Below are positions 8,835 through 16,829 of a stretch of 64,000 bases of DNA, piece by piece (position 1 is the first letter of the stretch; each line of letters begins with the position of its first letter). Below the pieces are notes generated by a model. It did not search any database. It was not told the origin of the DNA and worked only from the letters and a program-made list of their open reading frames with translations. Source of the DNA: Leptolyngbya sp. FACHB-321 (GTDB lineage Bacteria; Cyanobacteriota; Cyanobacteriia; Leptolyngbyales; Leptolyngbyaceae); NCBI RefSeq assembly GCF_014695975.1, contig NZ_JACJPI010000088.1, positions 24,821 to 88,820 on the forward strand, read 5' to 3'. Both the position numbers and the translations under genes were made by a program.

Positions 8835-9983
8835 CTACGCAACCAGCGGTTGGCAAAGGTCATCTTGCAGTGTGAGTTCGTAGTCAGCAGCAGCTTGAAT
8901 TGCCTGTCGCATAATGGGTTGAACGGCAAGACCTTGCTCATATAGTTTCAACCAGCGTTGTGCTTCGTTGCCCTCTCGCAAAATTTTCTTCAAGGGCAAG
9001 AGAAAACAACTAAAGCCTTCCTGCTTGGCGATCGGCCAGACTTCTTGATAAAGCTGCTCGATCCAATCTTTTGCCAGGATGGGGCTACCGTCCTTCCAGT
9101 GCCTTAGCTCAGCATCCAGACTGAGGCGAGCGGCGGCGCTCTCATTTGCGTCAGCCAAATCGGCTAAAGCGTGCGATCGACTGGCGGCGGACAGTTGGCT
9201 GCTTTCCAGCGGATCGAGGGATGGATCAGCTAGAAGCTGTAATAAGCGAGCTTCTAACAACGCTGTGATGGCAAGTAAGGCAACCGGATCGATCACCAGA
9301 TCGCAAATCCTCAGTTCTAACCGATTGAGGTTATAGGGACGGCGATCGCCATTAGGGCGTACAGACGACCAGAGGTGACGCACGTTTTGCATTGTCCCTG
9401 CTGCAAGCTGTTGCTCTGTCCACCGGATAAAATGAGCATGGCTCTCAAACAGGGGCACCTCGGCAGGCGTTTTGGGAAACAAGCCCCAACGGGTCGAGTG
9501 GTAGCCCGTTACTTCTCCACCTAGAAACGGTGACGACGCACTCAATGCTAGATAAAGCGGTGCTTCTAGCCGGATTAAACGACACGCCCGCATCAGCAAG
9601 TCTGGGTCACTAATGCCAACGTTAATGTGAATGCTGGCAGTAACGACGCTGGTGCCGTAGGTTTGCTCGATATAGGTGTGGTAAGGGTTACCTGGATCAG
9701 ACCGCCAAAAGCGATCGACTGCGCCCAGAGACAGCGTACTGCCAGGAATCAGCGTGTAGTCTCCTAGGTGATGCAGATAATCACGCAGTTGCAGACGTGG
9801 GCGTACCAAATCGCACAAGAGCCGTTCGTAGCGGTAGCAGGGCGGCGTTGTATATTCCACATTGCGGCTATCTGGTTCACGTACAAAACCATCTAACGCT
9901 GCCACAATCTTGTCAGACAGCCCAACGATATCACCGTCTGGGGTGCTGGTGTAAATCTCAACTTCAAACCCTTTTGACAGCAT
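8835..9983 (-). CDS. gshA: Glutamate-cysteine ligase, cyanobacterial type
   Basis: The first enzyme of glutathione synthesis joins L-glutamate and L-cysteine using ATP, in the cytosol. The 382-aa product starts MLSKGFEVEIYT, the normal N terminus of the cyanobacterial GshA family; an open frame extends 19 codons further upstream but lacks family similarity. A GAGGG ribosome site precedes ATG 9983. Seen: the conserved SRNVEYTTPPC, GTSVVTASIHINVG and RLELRICDLV segments. The family is related to plant-type and not E. coli-type ligases. It is divergent from the ammonium transporter gene across a 547-bp regulatory gap. Confidence 0.9.
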   Translation of the reverse strand: MLSKGFEVEIYTSTPDGDIVGLSDKIVAALDGFVREPDSRNVEYTTPPCYRYERLLCDLVRPRLQLRDYLHHLGDYTLIPGSTLSLGAVDRFWRSDPGNPYHTYIEQTYGTSVVTASIHINVGISDPDLLMRACRLIRLEAPLYLALSASSPFLGGEVTGYHSTRWGLFPKTPAEVPLFESHAHFIRWTEQQLAAGTMQNVRHLWSSVRPNGDRRPYNLNRLELRICDLVIDPVALLAITALLEARLLQLLADPSLDPLESSQLSAASRSHALADLADANESAAARLSLDAELRHWKDGSPILAKDWIEQLYQEVWPIAKQEGFSCFLLPLKKILREGNEAQRWLKLYEQGLAVQPIMRQAIQAAADYELTLQDDLCQPLVA

Positions 9984-10260
9984 GATACATTTTCCCTCAG
10001 TTGAGCAGTCTTCTTTCAGTATCTGGGAAAAGGTCAACAATACATCGTCTGACAGGTTGATACTGCAAGGGACGACGAGAATGGCAGCCGAACCTTGTGC
10101 GATCGCCCTCCTGTAACTTAAACAAACAAAGCTTAATCACGTAAAAAGGTTACTGGGGTCAAGCCTATTGTTGAATGATCTCCTAACCCTTTACTAGAAA
10201 GCTTTACAAGCCCCAAAGTGGTGATATTACACTGCAAGCCAGTAAGCTTTCAAAGTCAAA

Positions 10261-10278
10261 CTGTAATCGATTATACAG
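10261..10278 (+). promoter_or_regulatory. NtcA binding site upstream of the ammonium transporter gene
   Basis: CTGTA-N8-TACAG contains a perfect GTA-N8-TAC core (10263-10276) with symmetric flanks, the published consensus for the nitrogen regulator NtcA. A -10-like TGCAAT begins 23 bases after the core (10300-10305), which is the class II NtcA promoter geometry. The predicted start of transcription is near 10312, giving a 5' leader of about 220 nt. Confidence 0.8.
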
Positions 10279-10299
10279 AATTTACCTTCTCAGACTTGG

Positions 10300-10305
10300 T
10301 GCAAT
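10300..10305 (+). promoter_or_regulatory. Putative -10 element of the NtcA-dependent amt promoter
   Basis: TGCAAT matches TAnnnT/TATAAT imperfectly, but it sits at the spacing from the NtcA box expected for a class II NtcA-activated promoter. No -35 hexamer is required in such promoters. Confidence 0.5.
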
Positions 10306-10530
10306 CACTCTTATTAGTTCATCGCTTGGAAAAGGTTGTTGACTGCCTGGCTGCTTTGCTCAACGCTTGTAGCGGCACCGACCCAAAATCTCTGATGCTT
10401 TGTGCTTTGAGGGGGTCGAGTAGAGTAAGCAACTTCCAAGCCTTTTACGTAATGTCGCTTTGACTTAGCCTACCCCGGCGAGTTGCCCACTGTATTGGCT
10501 GATATTTTCACAAGGATTCTTTGGTGTCTA

Positions 10531-12099
10531 ATGTCTAAACTAACGATTCATCAGAAGCCGAAGCATAAGCGTCGGCGGTCTTCGCACTCCTTCTCTCGAT
10601 CGGTATCCTCGCTTTGGCAGCACGTTGTAAATCTGGCTGTCGGTAAGCCGAGCGAGCAGAGCAAAAAAACTCTACGCAGGTTGGTTCTAGCCTTTGGTTT
10701 GCCTTTGGTAGCAATCACGCTATTCCACCTACTGACAGGGTTGCTGATTGATCCTGCTGTGGCTCAGGATGCTGCTGCCCCTGCTGCCGCAGAACCACCC
10801 AAAATGGATACGGGTGATACAGCGTGGGTGCTTACATCTGCCGCCCTGGTGCTATTTATGACACCCGGTCTGGCATTTTTCTACGGGGGGCTGGTGCGAT
10901 CGCGCAATGTGCTTAACACCATGATGATGAGCTTGGTGGCAATGGCGATCGTCGGCGTTACTTGGGTTCTATGGGGCTACAGCTTAGCGTTTGATGTAAC
11001 GCTTGCAGAGGGGCAAACGTTTGCCCAGGGGATTCAGCAGTTCGTCGGTGGACTCGGTTGGCTGGGTCTCAATGGCGTTGCGGCTGATGCGCCTGATCCA
11101 ATCGGTTATGCGGCAACGATTCCACACCAGGTATTTATGGTGTACCAGATGATGTTTGCCATCATCACGGTCGCACTAGTGTCTGGGGCGATCGTTGAGC
11201 GCATCTCGTTCAAAGCGTTCTTTTGGTTTATCGTTCTATGGTCTACCTTCATTTATTCGCCCCTAGCCCACATGGTTTGGGGTAGAGGTTTATTAGGTGC
11301 TATGGGAGCGTTGGACTTTGCGGGTGGCACAGTCGTTCACATTAGTTCCGGTGTGTCGGCGTTAGTCGCTGCGTGGGTACTTGGGCCTCGCAAAGATTGG
11401 ATGTCGAAGCCAGTGATTCCTCATAACGTCCCATTTGTTTTGTTGGGCGTTGGCATCCTCTGGATGGGCTGGTTTGGCTTTAACGGTGGCAGTGCACTGA
11501 GCGCAGGCAGTTTGGCAACAGTTGCATTTGTAGCAACAACAGTTTCCGCTTCGGCGGCAGGTCTGGCATGGCTTGTAGCAGAGTGGTTGTTGAAGGGAAA
11601 GCCAACAGCAGTTGGCATGGGTAGCGGCTTCGTTGCTGGTCTAGTCGGCATTACACCCGCAGCAGGCTTTGTTACACCATTGTCTGCGATCGCCATTGGT
11701 GCTTTGACGGGTCTAGCGTGTTTCTTTGCCGTTAACTTGAAAGCAAAGCTACAGTTTGATGATTCATTAGACACCTTCCCAGTACACGGCGTTGGCGGTA
11801 CAGTTGGTGCGATTTTGACTGGAGTTTTTGCAACAAAAGCTGTTAACGCAGCTGGCAACAATGGTCTCCTATATGGTAATGCTGGTCAGTTAGTCACTCA
11901 GATCATTGCTGTGTTGATTGCAGCGATCATTGCGGCAGTTGGCACATTCATCATCCTCAAAGTGCTGGGTCTCTTTATGGAACTGCGAGTCAAGCCTGAA
12001 GTCGAAGACGAAGGTTTGGATATTTACGAGCATGGCGAGGGTGCTTACGGTGAAGAGATTCGTGGTGAAATCGCTTTTGCCAAAACGATCGATCAGTAG
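10531..12099 (+). CDS. amt: Ammonium transporter, Amt family
   Basis: This cytoplasmic-membrane channel or transporter takes up ammonium, probably as a trimer with 11 helices. ATG 10531 is preferred over a TTG 48 bases upstream; numbering is from it (522 aa). A basic N-terminal stretch and a hydrophobic signal-like segment ending in VAQ at about residue 80 precede the Amt domain. Key residues are present: LDFAGGTVVH (Asp262 and the first pore His270) and FPVHGVGG (second pore His419). The acidic C-terminal tail is the usual site of PII (GlnB) control in the family. Regulation by NtcA is indicated by the upstream box. Confidence 0.92.
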   Translation: MSKLTIHQKPKHKRRRSSHSFSRSVSSLWQHVVNLAVGKPSEQSKKTLRRLVLAFGLPLVAITLFHLLTGLLIDPAVAQDAAAPAAAEPPKMDTGDTAWVLTSAALVLFMTPGLAFFYGGLVRSRNVLNTMMMSLVAMAIVGVTWVLWGYSLAFDVTLAEGQTFAQGIQQFVGGLGWLGLNGVAADAPDPIGYAATIPHQVFMVYQMMFAIITVALVSGAIVERISFKAFFWFIVLWSTFIYSPLAHMVWGRGLLGAMGALDFAGGTVVHISSGVSALVAAWVLGPRKDWMSKPVIPHNVPFVLLGVGILWMGWFGFNGGSALSAGSLATVAFVATTVSASAAGLAWLVAEWLLKGKPTAVGMGSGFVAGLVGITPAAGFVTPLSAIAIGALTGLACFFAVNLKAKLQFDDSLDTFPVHGVGGTVGAILTGVFATKAVNAAGNNGLLYGNAGQLVTQIIAVLIAAIIAAVGTFIILKVLGLFMELRVKPEVEDEGLDIYEHGEGAYGEEIRGEIAFAKTIDQ

Positions 12100-12117
12100 T
12101 GCTGAAAAAGCCTGAAA

Positions 12118-13074
12118 TTGCCATTACAATCTGACTCAAAGCAACTTAAATCTGAGCCAGTGTCTAGGCGATTCCTTTCTCTTCGTGGTTGGGCTATCCT
12201 GTCGTTCAGCTTAAGTGGACTGATGCTTCTGTCTGCTCTGCTGCTGCATCGGGGTAGCTTGACCGCTTTTTTTCAGGAGGTTAATGCTTCAACAGTTTCG
12301 ACAACCGTTTCAACAGTGAAAGCAGACACCGCTACAGTGCCTCTGCCAATCTTAGGACCGCGCCATCAGCTTACGTATGAACGGTGGGTGGCGTTGCTTA
12401 GGCAAGAAGCAAAAGTAGCAGCCGAAAAGCAGCCACCGCGCTTAGTGGTGCTGGCAGGCGATTCTCTCAGCCTCTGGTTTCCACCAGAACTACTTCCTTC
12501 AGAAGAGAATTGGTTAAACCAGGGCATTTCGGGTGAAACATCAACTGGCTTACTGCGTCGGCTCAGGTTGTTCGACCAAACGCGACCAGAAGTAGTGCTC
12601 GTCATGATTGGCATCAATGATTTGCTGCACGGTGTAGGCACTGAGACAATCCTGGCGAATCATCGCGAAATTGTACTCCACCTTAAAGCAGCTCATCCTC
12701 AAGCTCAGATTGTGGTGCAGTCGATTCTGCCTTATGTCGATCGCCGTCCGCTGCAATCGCAACCATCCTCCAAAGAAGACACAGCACAGCCTGAGCCAGC
12801 GTCGGGCTCTTTGTCAAGACGAGTGCCAGTGTCAAACAGTGACATCCGTGAGCTGAATCAAGCGCTGGCAGACATGGCAAAGGAAGAAGACGTTACTTAT
12901 TTGGATCTACAACCCTACTTTACTGACGCAAACGGTAACTTGGCGGCTGACTTAAGTACCGACGGTTTGCATCTCAGCGCTAAAGGCTATCAGGTTTGGC
13001 AAGCGCGCCTCCAGGTTTTTGCACAGCAACAGTTTAAATGGCGATTAAATGGCGATCGCGCTGACAAGCCGTAG
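12118..13074 (+). CDS. SGNH/GDSL-family hydrolase, membrane anchored
   Basis: This is a lipase or acyl-esterase-like protein of 318 aa. A single N-terminal hydrophobic segment (about 25-46) predicts anchoring or export, with the enzyme outside the cytoplasm. The SGNH catalytic blocks are complete: GDSLS (Ser116), GISGE (Gly139), GIND (Asn167) and DGLHLS (Asp282, His285). Substrate is unknown. The TTG start is forced because stop codons close the frame at 12097 and 12103, just upstream; a GTG at residue 15 is an alternative. It follows the amt stop by 18 bases on the same strand, so co-transcription with the nitrogen-regulated transporter is possible. Confidence 0.8.
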   Translation: MPLQSDSKQLKSEPVSRRFLSLRGWAILSFSLSGLMLLSALLLHRGSLTAFFQEVNASTVSTTVSTVKADTATVPLPILGPRHQLTYERWVALLRQEAKVAAEKQPPRLVVLAGDSLSLWFPPELLPSEENWLNQGISGETSTGLLRRLRLFDQTRPEVVLVMIGINDLLHGVGTETILANHREIVLHLKAAHPQAQIVVQSILPYVDRRPLQSQPSSKEDTAQPEPASGSLSRRVPVSNSDIRELNQALADMAKEEDVTYLDLQPYFTDANGNLAADLSTDGLHLSAKGYQVWQARLQVFAQQQFKWRLNGDRADKP

Positions 13075-13151
13075 TTTGAGCCAAAAGCTATGGCACTTTT
13101 AGCTAAGAGAGTGTCAAGATTGGAGCGGAGCCGCATTCTTCCGCAACCGTT

Positions 13152-14696
13152 ATGTCGGATCTCACCGCCTCGATCGCCCAGCACTATCATGAGCGGACAA
13201 AGTACCACCCAGAAACCATCCACGCGAACCAGCCAGCAATAGACTGGAACCAGCCACCGCTACCCTATAAAGAGTACAAAATCGGTTCTGTCACTGACCT
13301 GAAGCCCTATCTGGCTGATGAGCCAGACGCTTTTAGCAATGACCCGACTGGGCTATGGTGGCGACGGTTGTCGCGCCTGCTGCTGTGCAGCTATGGACTC
13401 ACTGGAAAAATTCTCACCCCCAATGCCCCTCATTATTTGAGGGCTGCCCCTTCCGCTGGCGGTCTGTATCCTGCTGAACTGTACCTCATTTCACGCGGTA
13501 CACCGCTGCTGCCAGCCGGACTTTACAACTACCAGGCGTACACTCACTCCTTGATGCATTTTTGGGAGAGTGATGTTTGGACAAAACTTCAAGCTGCCTG
13601 CTACTGGCATCCAGTGCTGGAAAATACACAGCTTGCTCTGGTAACAACAGCCGTCTTCTTTCGCTCGGCATGGCGATACCGCGATCGCGCCTACCGACGT
13701 ATTTGTCTCGATACAGGGCACTTACTTGGCAACATTGAGATGGCATGTGCACTCAATGACTACCGCCCGCACCTAATTGGCGGCTTTATGGACGAAGCCA
13801 TGCAACAACTGCTCTACCTTGATGCTGAGCAAGAAGGGGCGATCGCGGTGTTGCCCCTTGCTGATTTGCTCGAAGTCAAGCAAAATTTGTCTTTGGCGCG
13901 GACTGCCCTGCCAAGCGCCACACAGCGCGAGTATCCGCCCCTTTCCGAGGGGCAAATCTTGAGCCACTTGCATCAAGCGACACAGCTACCGCTCGATGCG
14001 ACAGCAAAAGTGAACTGGAAGCCTGCTGCAACCCAGCCCCAGCGGATCGACAAGTACAACTTTCCTTTTTGCCTGAAGGTTTCCACAGTGACTCCGCCAA
14101 TTGATTGGGGCGATCGTCTGGAACAGTTAGAAACAACCATGCTGCAACGCCGTTCTACCCGTGGCTACAGCGGAGAAGCTCTAACCCTCGAAGAACTCAT
14201 TGCCCTGCTGGACTTTACCTACCAGCCTCAGCACTACAGTGATCAGGGCTTGGATGCCTCTCCCGACTATTTTGATCTCAGCCTGGTCGAAACGTTTATT
14301 GCTGTTTCCTCCGTGATGGGCTTAGAGGAAGGCTGCTACTACTACGCACCTAAGGCTCAGGAACTCCGCCAGATTCGTTTCAAAAACTTCCGTCAAGAAT
14401 TGCACTTTCTCTGCCTGGGGCAAGCGCTGGGTCGCGATGCTGGAGCCGTGCTGTTTCATACGGCAGACCTCAAGGCGGCGATCGCGGCGTATGGCGATCG
14501 CGTTTACCGCTACCTGCATCTGGATGCGGGACATTTAGGACAACGCCTCAACCTGGCAGCGATCCAGCTAGGTCTAGGTGTCAGTGGCATTGCTGGCTTT
14601 TTTGACGATCAGGTCAATGAAGTGCTGGGTATTCCCATTGATGAAGCCGTCCTTTACATCACCACCTTGGGACGTTCTGCCGCCTTGTCAACTTAA
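13152..14696 (+). CDS. SagB/ThcOx-family dehydrogenase (tandem nitroreductase-fold protein)
   Basis: This 514-aa protein has two nitroreductase-like halves. The first is about residues 55-240 (APSAGGLYPAELYLI, then RAYRRICLDTGHLLGN). The second is about 325-510 (RRSTRGYSGEALTLEEL, then YRYLHLDAGHLGQRL). The family uses FMN. Its best known members oxidise azolines to azoles in ribosomal peptide biosynthesis, but long two-domain forms without peptide clusters are common in cyanobacteria and their substrate is unknown. No precursor peptide, cyclodehydratase (YcaO) or exporter is nearby, so a role in peptide maturation is not supported here. Confidence 0.8.
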   Translation: MSDLTASIAQHYHERTKYHPETIHANQPAIDWNQPPLPYKEYKIGSVTDLKPYLADEPDAFSNDPTGLWWRRLSRLLLCSYGLTGKILTPNAPHYLRAAPSAGGLYPAELYLISRGTPLLPAGLYNYQAYTHSLMHFWESDVWTKLQAACYWHPVLENTQLALVTTAVFFRSAWRYRDRAYRRICLDTGHLLGNIEMACALNDYRPHLIGGFMDEAMQQLLYLDAEQEGAIAVLPLADLLEVKQNLSLARTALPSATQREYPPLSEGQILSHLHQATQLPLDATAKVNWKPAATQPQRIDKYNFPFCLKVSTVTPPIDWGDRLEQLETTMLQRRSTRGYSGEALTLEELIALLDFTYQPQHYSDQGLDASPDYFDLSLVETFIAVSSVMGLEEGCYYYAPKAQELRQIRFKNFRQELHFLCLGQALGRDAGAVLFHTADLKAAIAAYGDRVYRYLHLDAGHLGQRLNLAAIQLGLGVSGIAGFFDDQVNEVLGIPIDEAVLYITTLGRSAALST

Positions 14697-14745
14697 TCTC
14701 AAGCCTGCGTTGAACCTTGCGAAACTGTGAGTGGTCTAAGGCTAC

Positions 14746-14765
14746 ACAACTGATGCATCAGTTGT
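14746..14765. promoter_or_regulatory. Perfect 20-bp palindrome upstream of the Spy-like gene (operator candidate)
   Basis: ACAACTGATGCATCAGTTGT is identical to its own reverse complement and ends 41 bases before the ATG of the Spy/CpxP-like gene. A 20-bp uninterrupted palindrome in a leader region suggests a dimeric repressor or activator site. Identity of the regulator is unknown. Confidence 0.5.
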
Positions 14766-14806
14766 ACCTCCTTAATCTGAAACACTTCACAACACACAAC
14801 TACGCT

Positions 14807-15295
14807 ATGAACGTCAAACGCTTCCTTTTTTTACCCGGTGCCTTGGCGATCGCACTTTCCTATGCTGTACCCATGCTGCCTGTCGCAGCACAAACACCAA
14901 CACCACCTGCTGGGCAATATCAAAAACGTGGCGTTAATCTCAACTTGACCGAAGCCCAAAAAGCGCAGCTTAAGCAAATCCGCGAATCGACCCGCAGCCA
15001 GATTGATGCGATCCTTACGCCAGAGCAAAAGGCACAGTTAGACGCCGCCAAACAACAAAGACAACAAAGACAGCCAGGAGAACAAGGGCAGTCAGGGGAG
15101 CAAAGACAGGCAGGACAAAAGCCACGCGGCAAGTGGGCAGCCCTAAATCTAACGGCAGACCAAAAAACGAGAATTCAAGCTGTCCGTCAGGATGCCAAGC
15201 AAAAGATGGATGCTGTGCTAACCGCTGAACAGCGCCAGCAACTAGAGCAACGTCGTCAACAACGATCGCAAAAACGTCAGCAACCCAGCCAATAA
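14807..15295 (+). CDS. Spy/CpxP-like periplasmic protein with two LTxxQ-type repeats
   Basis: This 162-aa exported protein has a signal peptide at residues 1-28 ending VAAQ. Two similar helical units, about 43-83 and 112-151, each start LNLT and contain L-T-x-E-Q (ILTPEQKAQL, VLTAEQRQQL). They are separated by a Gln/Arg/Gly-rich linker. This is the signature of the Spy/CpxP/LTxxQ family of periplasmic chaperones and stress sensors. ATG 14807 is chosen because the signal peptide starts there, although the frame extends upstream. The C terminus is very Gln/Arg-rich and probably disordered. The palindrome upstream may control it. Confidence 0.7.
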   Translation: MNVKRFLFLPGALAIALSYAVPMLPVAAQTPTPPAGQYQKRGVNLNLTEAQKAQLKQIRESTRSQIDAILTPEQKAQLDAAKQQRQQRQPGEQGQSGEQRQAGQKPRGKWAALNLTADQKTRIQAVRQDAKQKMDAVLTAEQRQQLEQRRQQRSQKRQQPSQ

Positions 15296-15351
15296 GTTAA
15301 GTGCTTGCTGCTGAGGTGATTTAGCGTACGTAGCGCTTGTCTGTACAATAT

Positions 15352-15387
15352 CTTTTGCTAAAGCAGGAGCTTTTGCTAAATCAGGAG
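15352..15387. repeat. Tandem 18-bp direct repeat
   Basis: Two adjacent copies, CTTTTGCTAAAGCAGGAG and CTTTTGCTAAATCAGGAG, differ at one base. They lie just before the terminator hairpin downstream of the Spy-like gene. Confidence 0.8.
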
Positions 15388-15389
15388 AA

Positions 15390-15430
15390 GGAGGGCACGT
15401 GGACTAACAAGTTCCGTACTCTCCTTTTTT
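15390..15430 (+). terminator. Likely intrinsic terminator downstream of the Spy-like gene
   Basis: An interrupted hairpin (GGAG...CTCC, ACG...CGT, GGACT...AGTTC) is followed directly by TTTTTT. It is 95 bases after the stop codon and is the only candidate terminator before the long intergenic region. Confidence 0.55.
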
Positions 15431-16313
15431 GTTGTGCCACAGCTCTCGTTGTCGTGTGCATTGGATAGCAAGAACTCAGTGAGTAGCTCAGAAGCAGCCA
15501 GATGTAATGGCTGATGGCTGCTTCTTCAGCACACGTTATCATATCGTTACAACACCATGCAGCATTGAGTAGTGAAAAGGCGATCGTCAATACTTTTAGG
15601 CTAAGAGGTTGTTTGAAAAGTGTCTGGCGGTTAAAACTGCGACTACGAAAACAAAGTCCGCCTACGCGGACTACCGGAATGAAAGAGTTTAACAACCTGC
15701 GTCGGCAGGTTTGATCTATGTAGCTGCGACTTCAGTCGCCTTCAGTCGCCAAAGCGACGAGAAAGTGGACTTTTAAGACATCCTCTAAGACGCGTCTTTT
15801 ATCCAAATTAAATTGAGTGCGCGAACATTCTTTAGAGGTAAACGTTGCCTTGCCTTAGCAGAGCGATGTCCTAACCTAGTAACCTTACTTAACGATGCTT
15901 GACTAACGCTTATGCTTTGAATCCGTAAGCTTGGTCTACAAATGGCTATAACGAATGTACTAACTATTGGCTGCTTTCAATTAGTGGCAGTGGCGCCAAT
16001 TGAGTAACGATCATGTGAGTGTTGCAAGCAACAATTTTAGTCAGTCATTGCAGCTAAGGTTGAAGGTCATTGTCTCTTCTCCAGCCACCAATACCAACAA
16101 ACTAAATGCTTGTGGCAATTACTATCAGCGATCAATCGGCTTAGTAAAGCTGAACAACGCCTTCGCTCTTAAGTAAATTAGCAGCTGGGGTATGAGACAA
16201 ATGAGAGGGACGGTGTACTATGATTGCATAGGTAAGTAAACAGCTAAAGCATTTACCCTTTGCCAGATGTTAGTAAATTTGTGACCCAATCCACACAGTT
16301 CCCAGCTAAGTTA
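15431..16313. other. Long intergenic region with a dispersed-type repeat
   Basis: No gene recognised. A 104-codon minus-strand open frame here overlaps the repeat and lacks recognisable features. The structured repeat at 15624-15740 is the only clear content. Confidence 0.5.
15624..15740. repeat. Structured dispersed cyanobacterial repeat (MITE-like)
   Basis: Imperfect terminal arms (CTGGCGGTTAAAACTGCGAC... and ...GCGACTTCAGTCGCC) enclose two perfect hairpins, GTCCGC-CTAC-GCGGAC (15656-15671) and CCTGC-GTCG-GCAGG (15696-15709). From memory this architecture is widespread between genes of filamentous cyanobacteria. Copy number in this genome cannot be judged from one window. Confidence 0.6.
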
Positions 16314-16703
16314 ATGAGTAAAAAGAAAAAAATTGAGCCTCTTCTAGGCGAAGCGTTGCTCAAAAAAGTTAAAGAACTAGAGAACCATAGTAAAGAAGAG
16401 AAAGCGCGGGAGTGCGGTTACTACACGGTGACAAAGAACGGTGTAGAACGAGTCAATATGATGAAGTTTCTCAATGCGCTCATTGACGCAGAGGGTATTG
16501 AGCTTGATGGTAAACAAAATATAAATGGACGCGGCGGTCGCAGTGCCAGCTATCGGATTAGCGTTCAGTCCAATGGTAATTTGCTTATCGGTTCTGCCTA
16601 CACTAAGCAGATGGAACTTAAACCAGGCGATGAATTTGAAATTTCCCTGGGTCGTAAGCACATTCATCTAAAGCAGATTGACCAATTGGATGAAGAAGCT
16701 TAA
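16314..16703 (+). CDS. cyAbrB-family transcriptional regulator
   Basis: This 129-aa DNA-binding regulator belongs to the AbrB-like family universal in cyanobacteria (Synechocystis Sll0359/Sll0822, Nostoc CalA/CalB), which acts on carbon/nitrogen balance, hydrogenase and other genes. Seen: LLKKVKELE followed by ARECGYYTVTKNG, and a C-terminal half SNGNLLIGSAY...LKPGDEFEISLG with the HIHLKQI end, corresponding to the AbrB-like domain. ATG 16314 fits the family N terminus; the frame runs 18 codons further upstream without similarity. I do not assign it to cyAbrB1 or cyAbrB2 with confidence. A tiny gene follows with no gap. Confidence 0.85.
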   Translation: MSKKKKIEPLLGEALLKKVKELENHSKEEKARECGYYTVTKNGVERVNMMKFLNALIDAEGIELDGKQNINGRGGRSASYRISVQSNGNLLIGSAYTKQMELKPGDEFEISLGRKHIHLKQIDQLDEEA

Positions 16704-16814
16704 ATGGAAACGATCGATTGGATGACTGTACTGCCCGCAGGTTTGGCGATCGCGATTTTTGTCGGCGGGTTGCTAATGATGTTCAGCAATATTTGGACAA
16801 GTCGCAAGAAATAA
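16704..16814 (+). CDS. Small single-pass membrane protein abutting the cyAbrB gene
   Basis: A 36-codon frame starts with ATG immediately after the regulator's TAA (TAAATG) and ends at TAA 16812-16814. The product begins METIDWMTV and has one hydrophobic helix (about residues 8-29) and a basic tail TSRKK, like many cyanobacterial small membrane subunits (PsbX, PsbY, PetM, NdhP classes). It does not clearly match any of those I can recall. Zero spacing to the upstream gene suggests translational coupling. Unrecognised, but the composition and position argue it is real. Confidence 0.6.
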   Translation: METIDWMTVLPAGLAIAIFVGGLLMMFSNIWTSRKK

Positions 16815-16829
16815 GAGCAGAGCAAACCT

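Noticed and set aside
10141..10153. GTA...TAC word resembling an NtcA box
   Set aside because: Spacing is N7, not N8, and a better symmetric box lies at 10261-10278.
10218..10463. 81-codon plus-strand frame in the amt leader
   Set aside because: It overlaps the NtcA promoter and has no recognisable features.
15381..15695. 104-codon minus-strand frame
   Set aside because: It runs across the terminator and the structured repeat and shows no family features.
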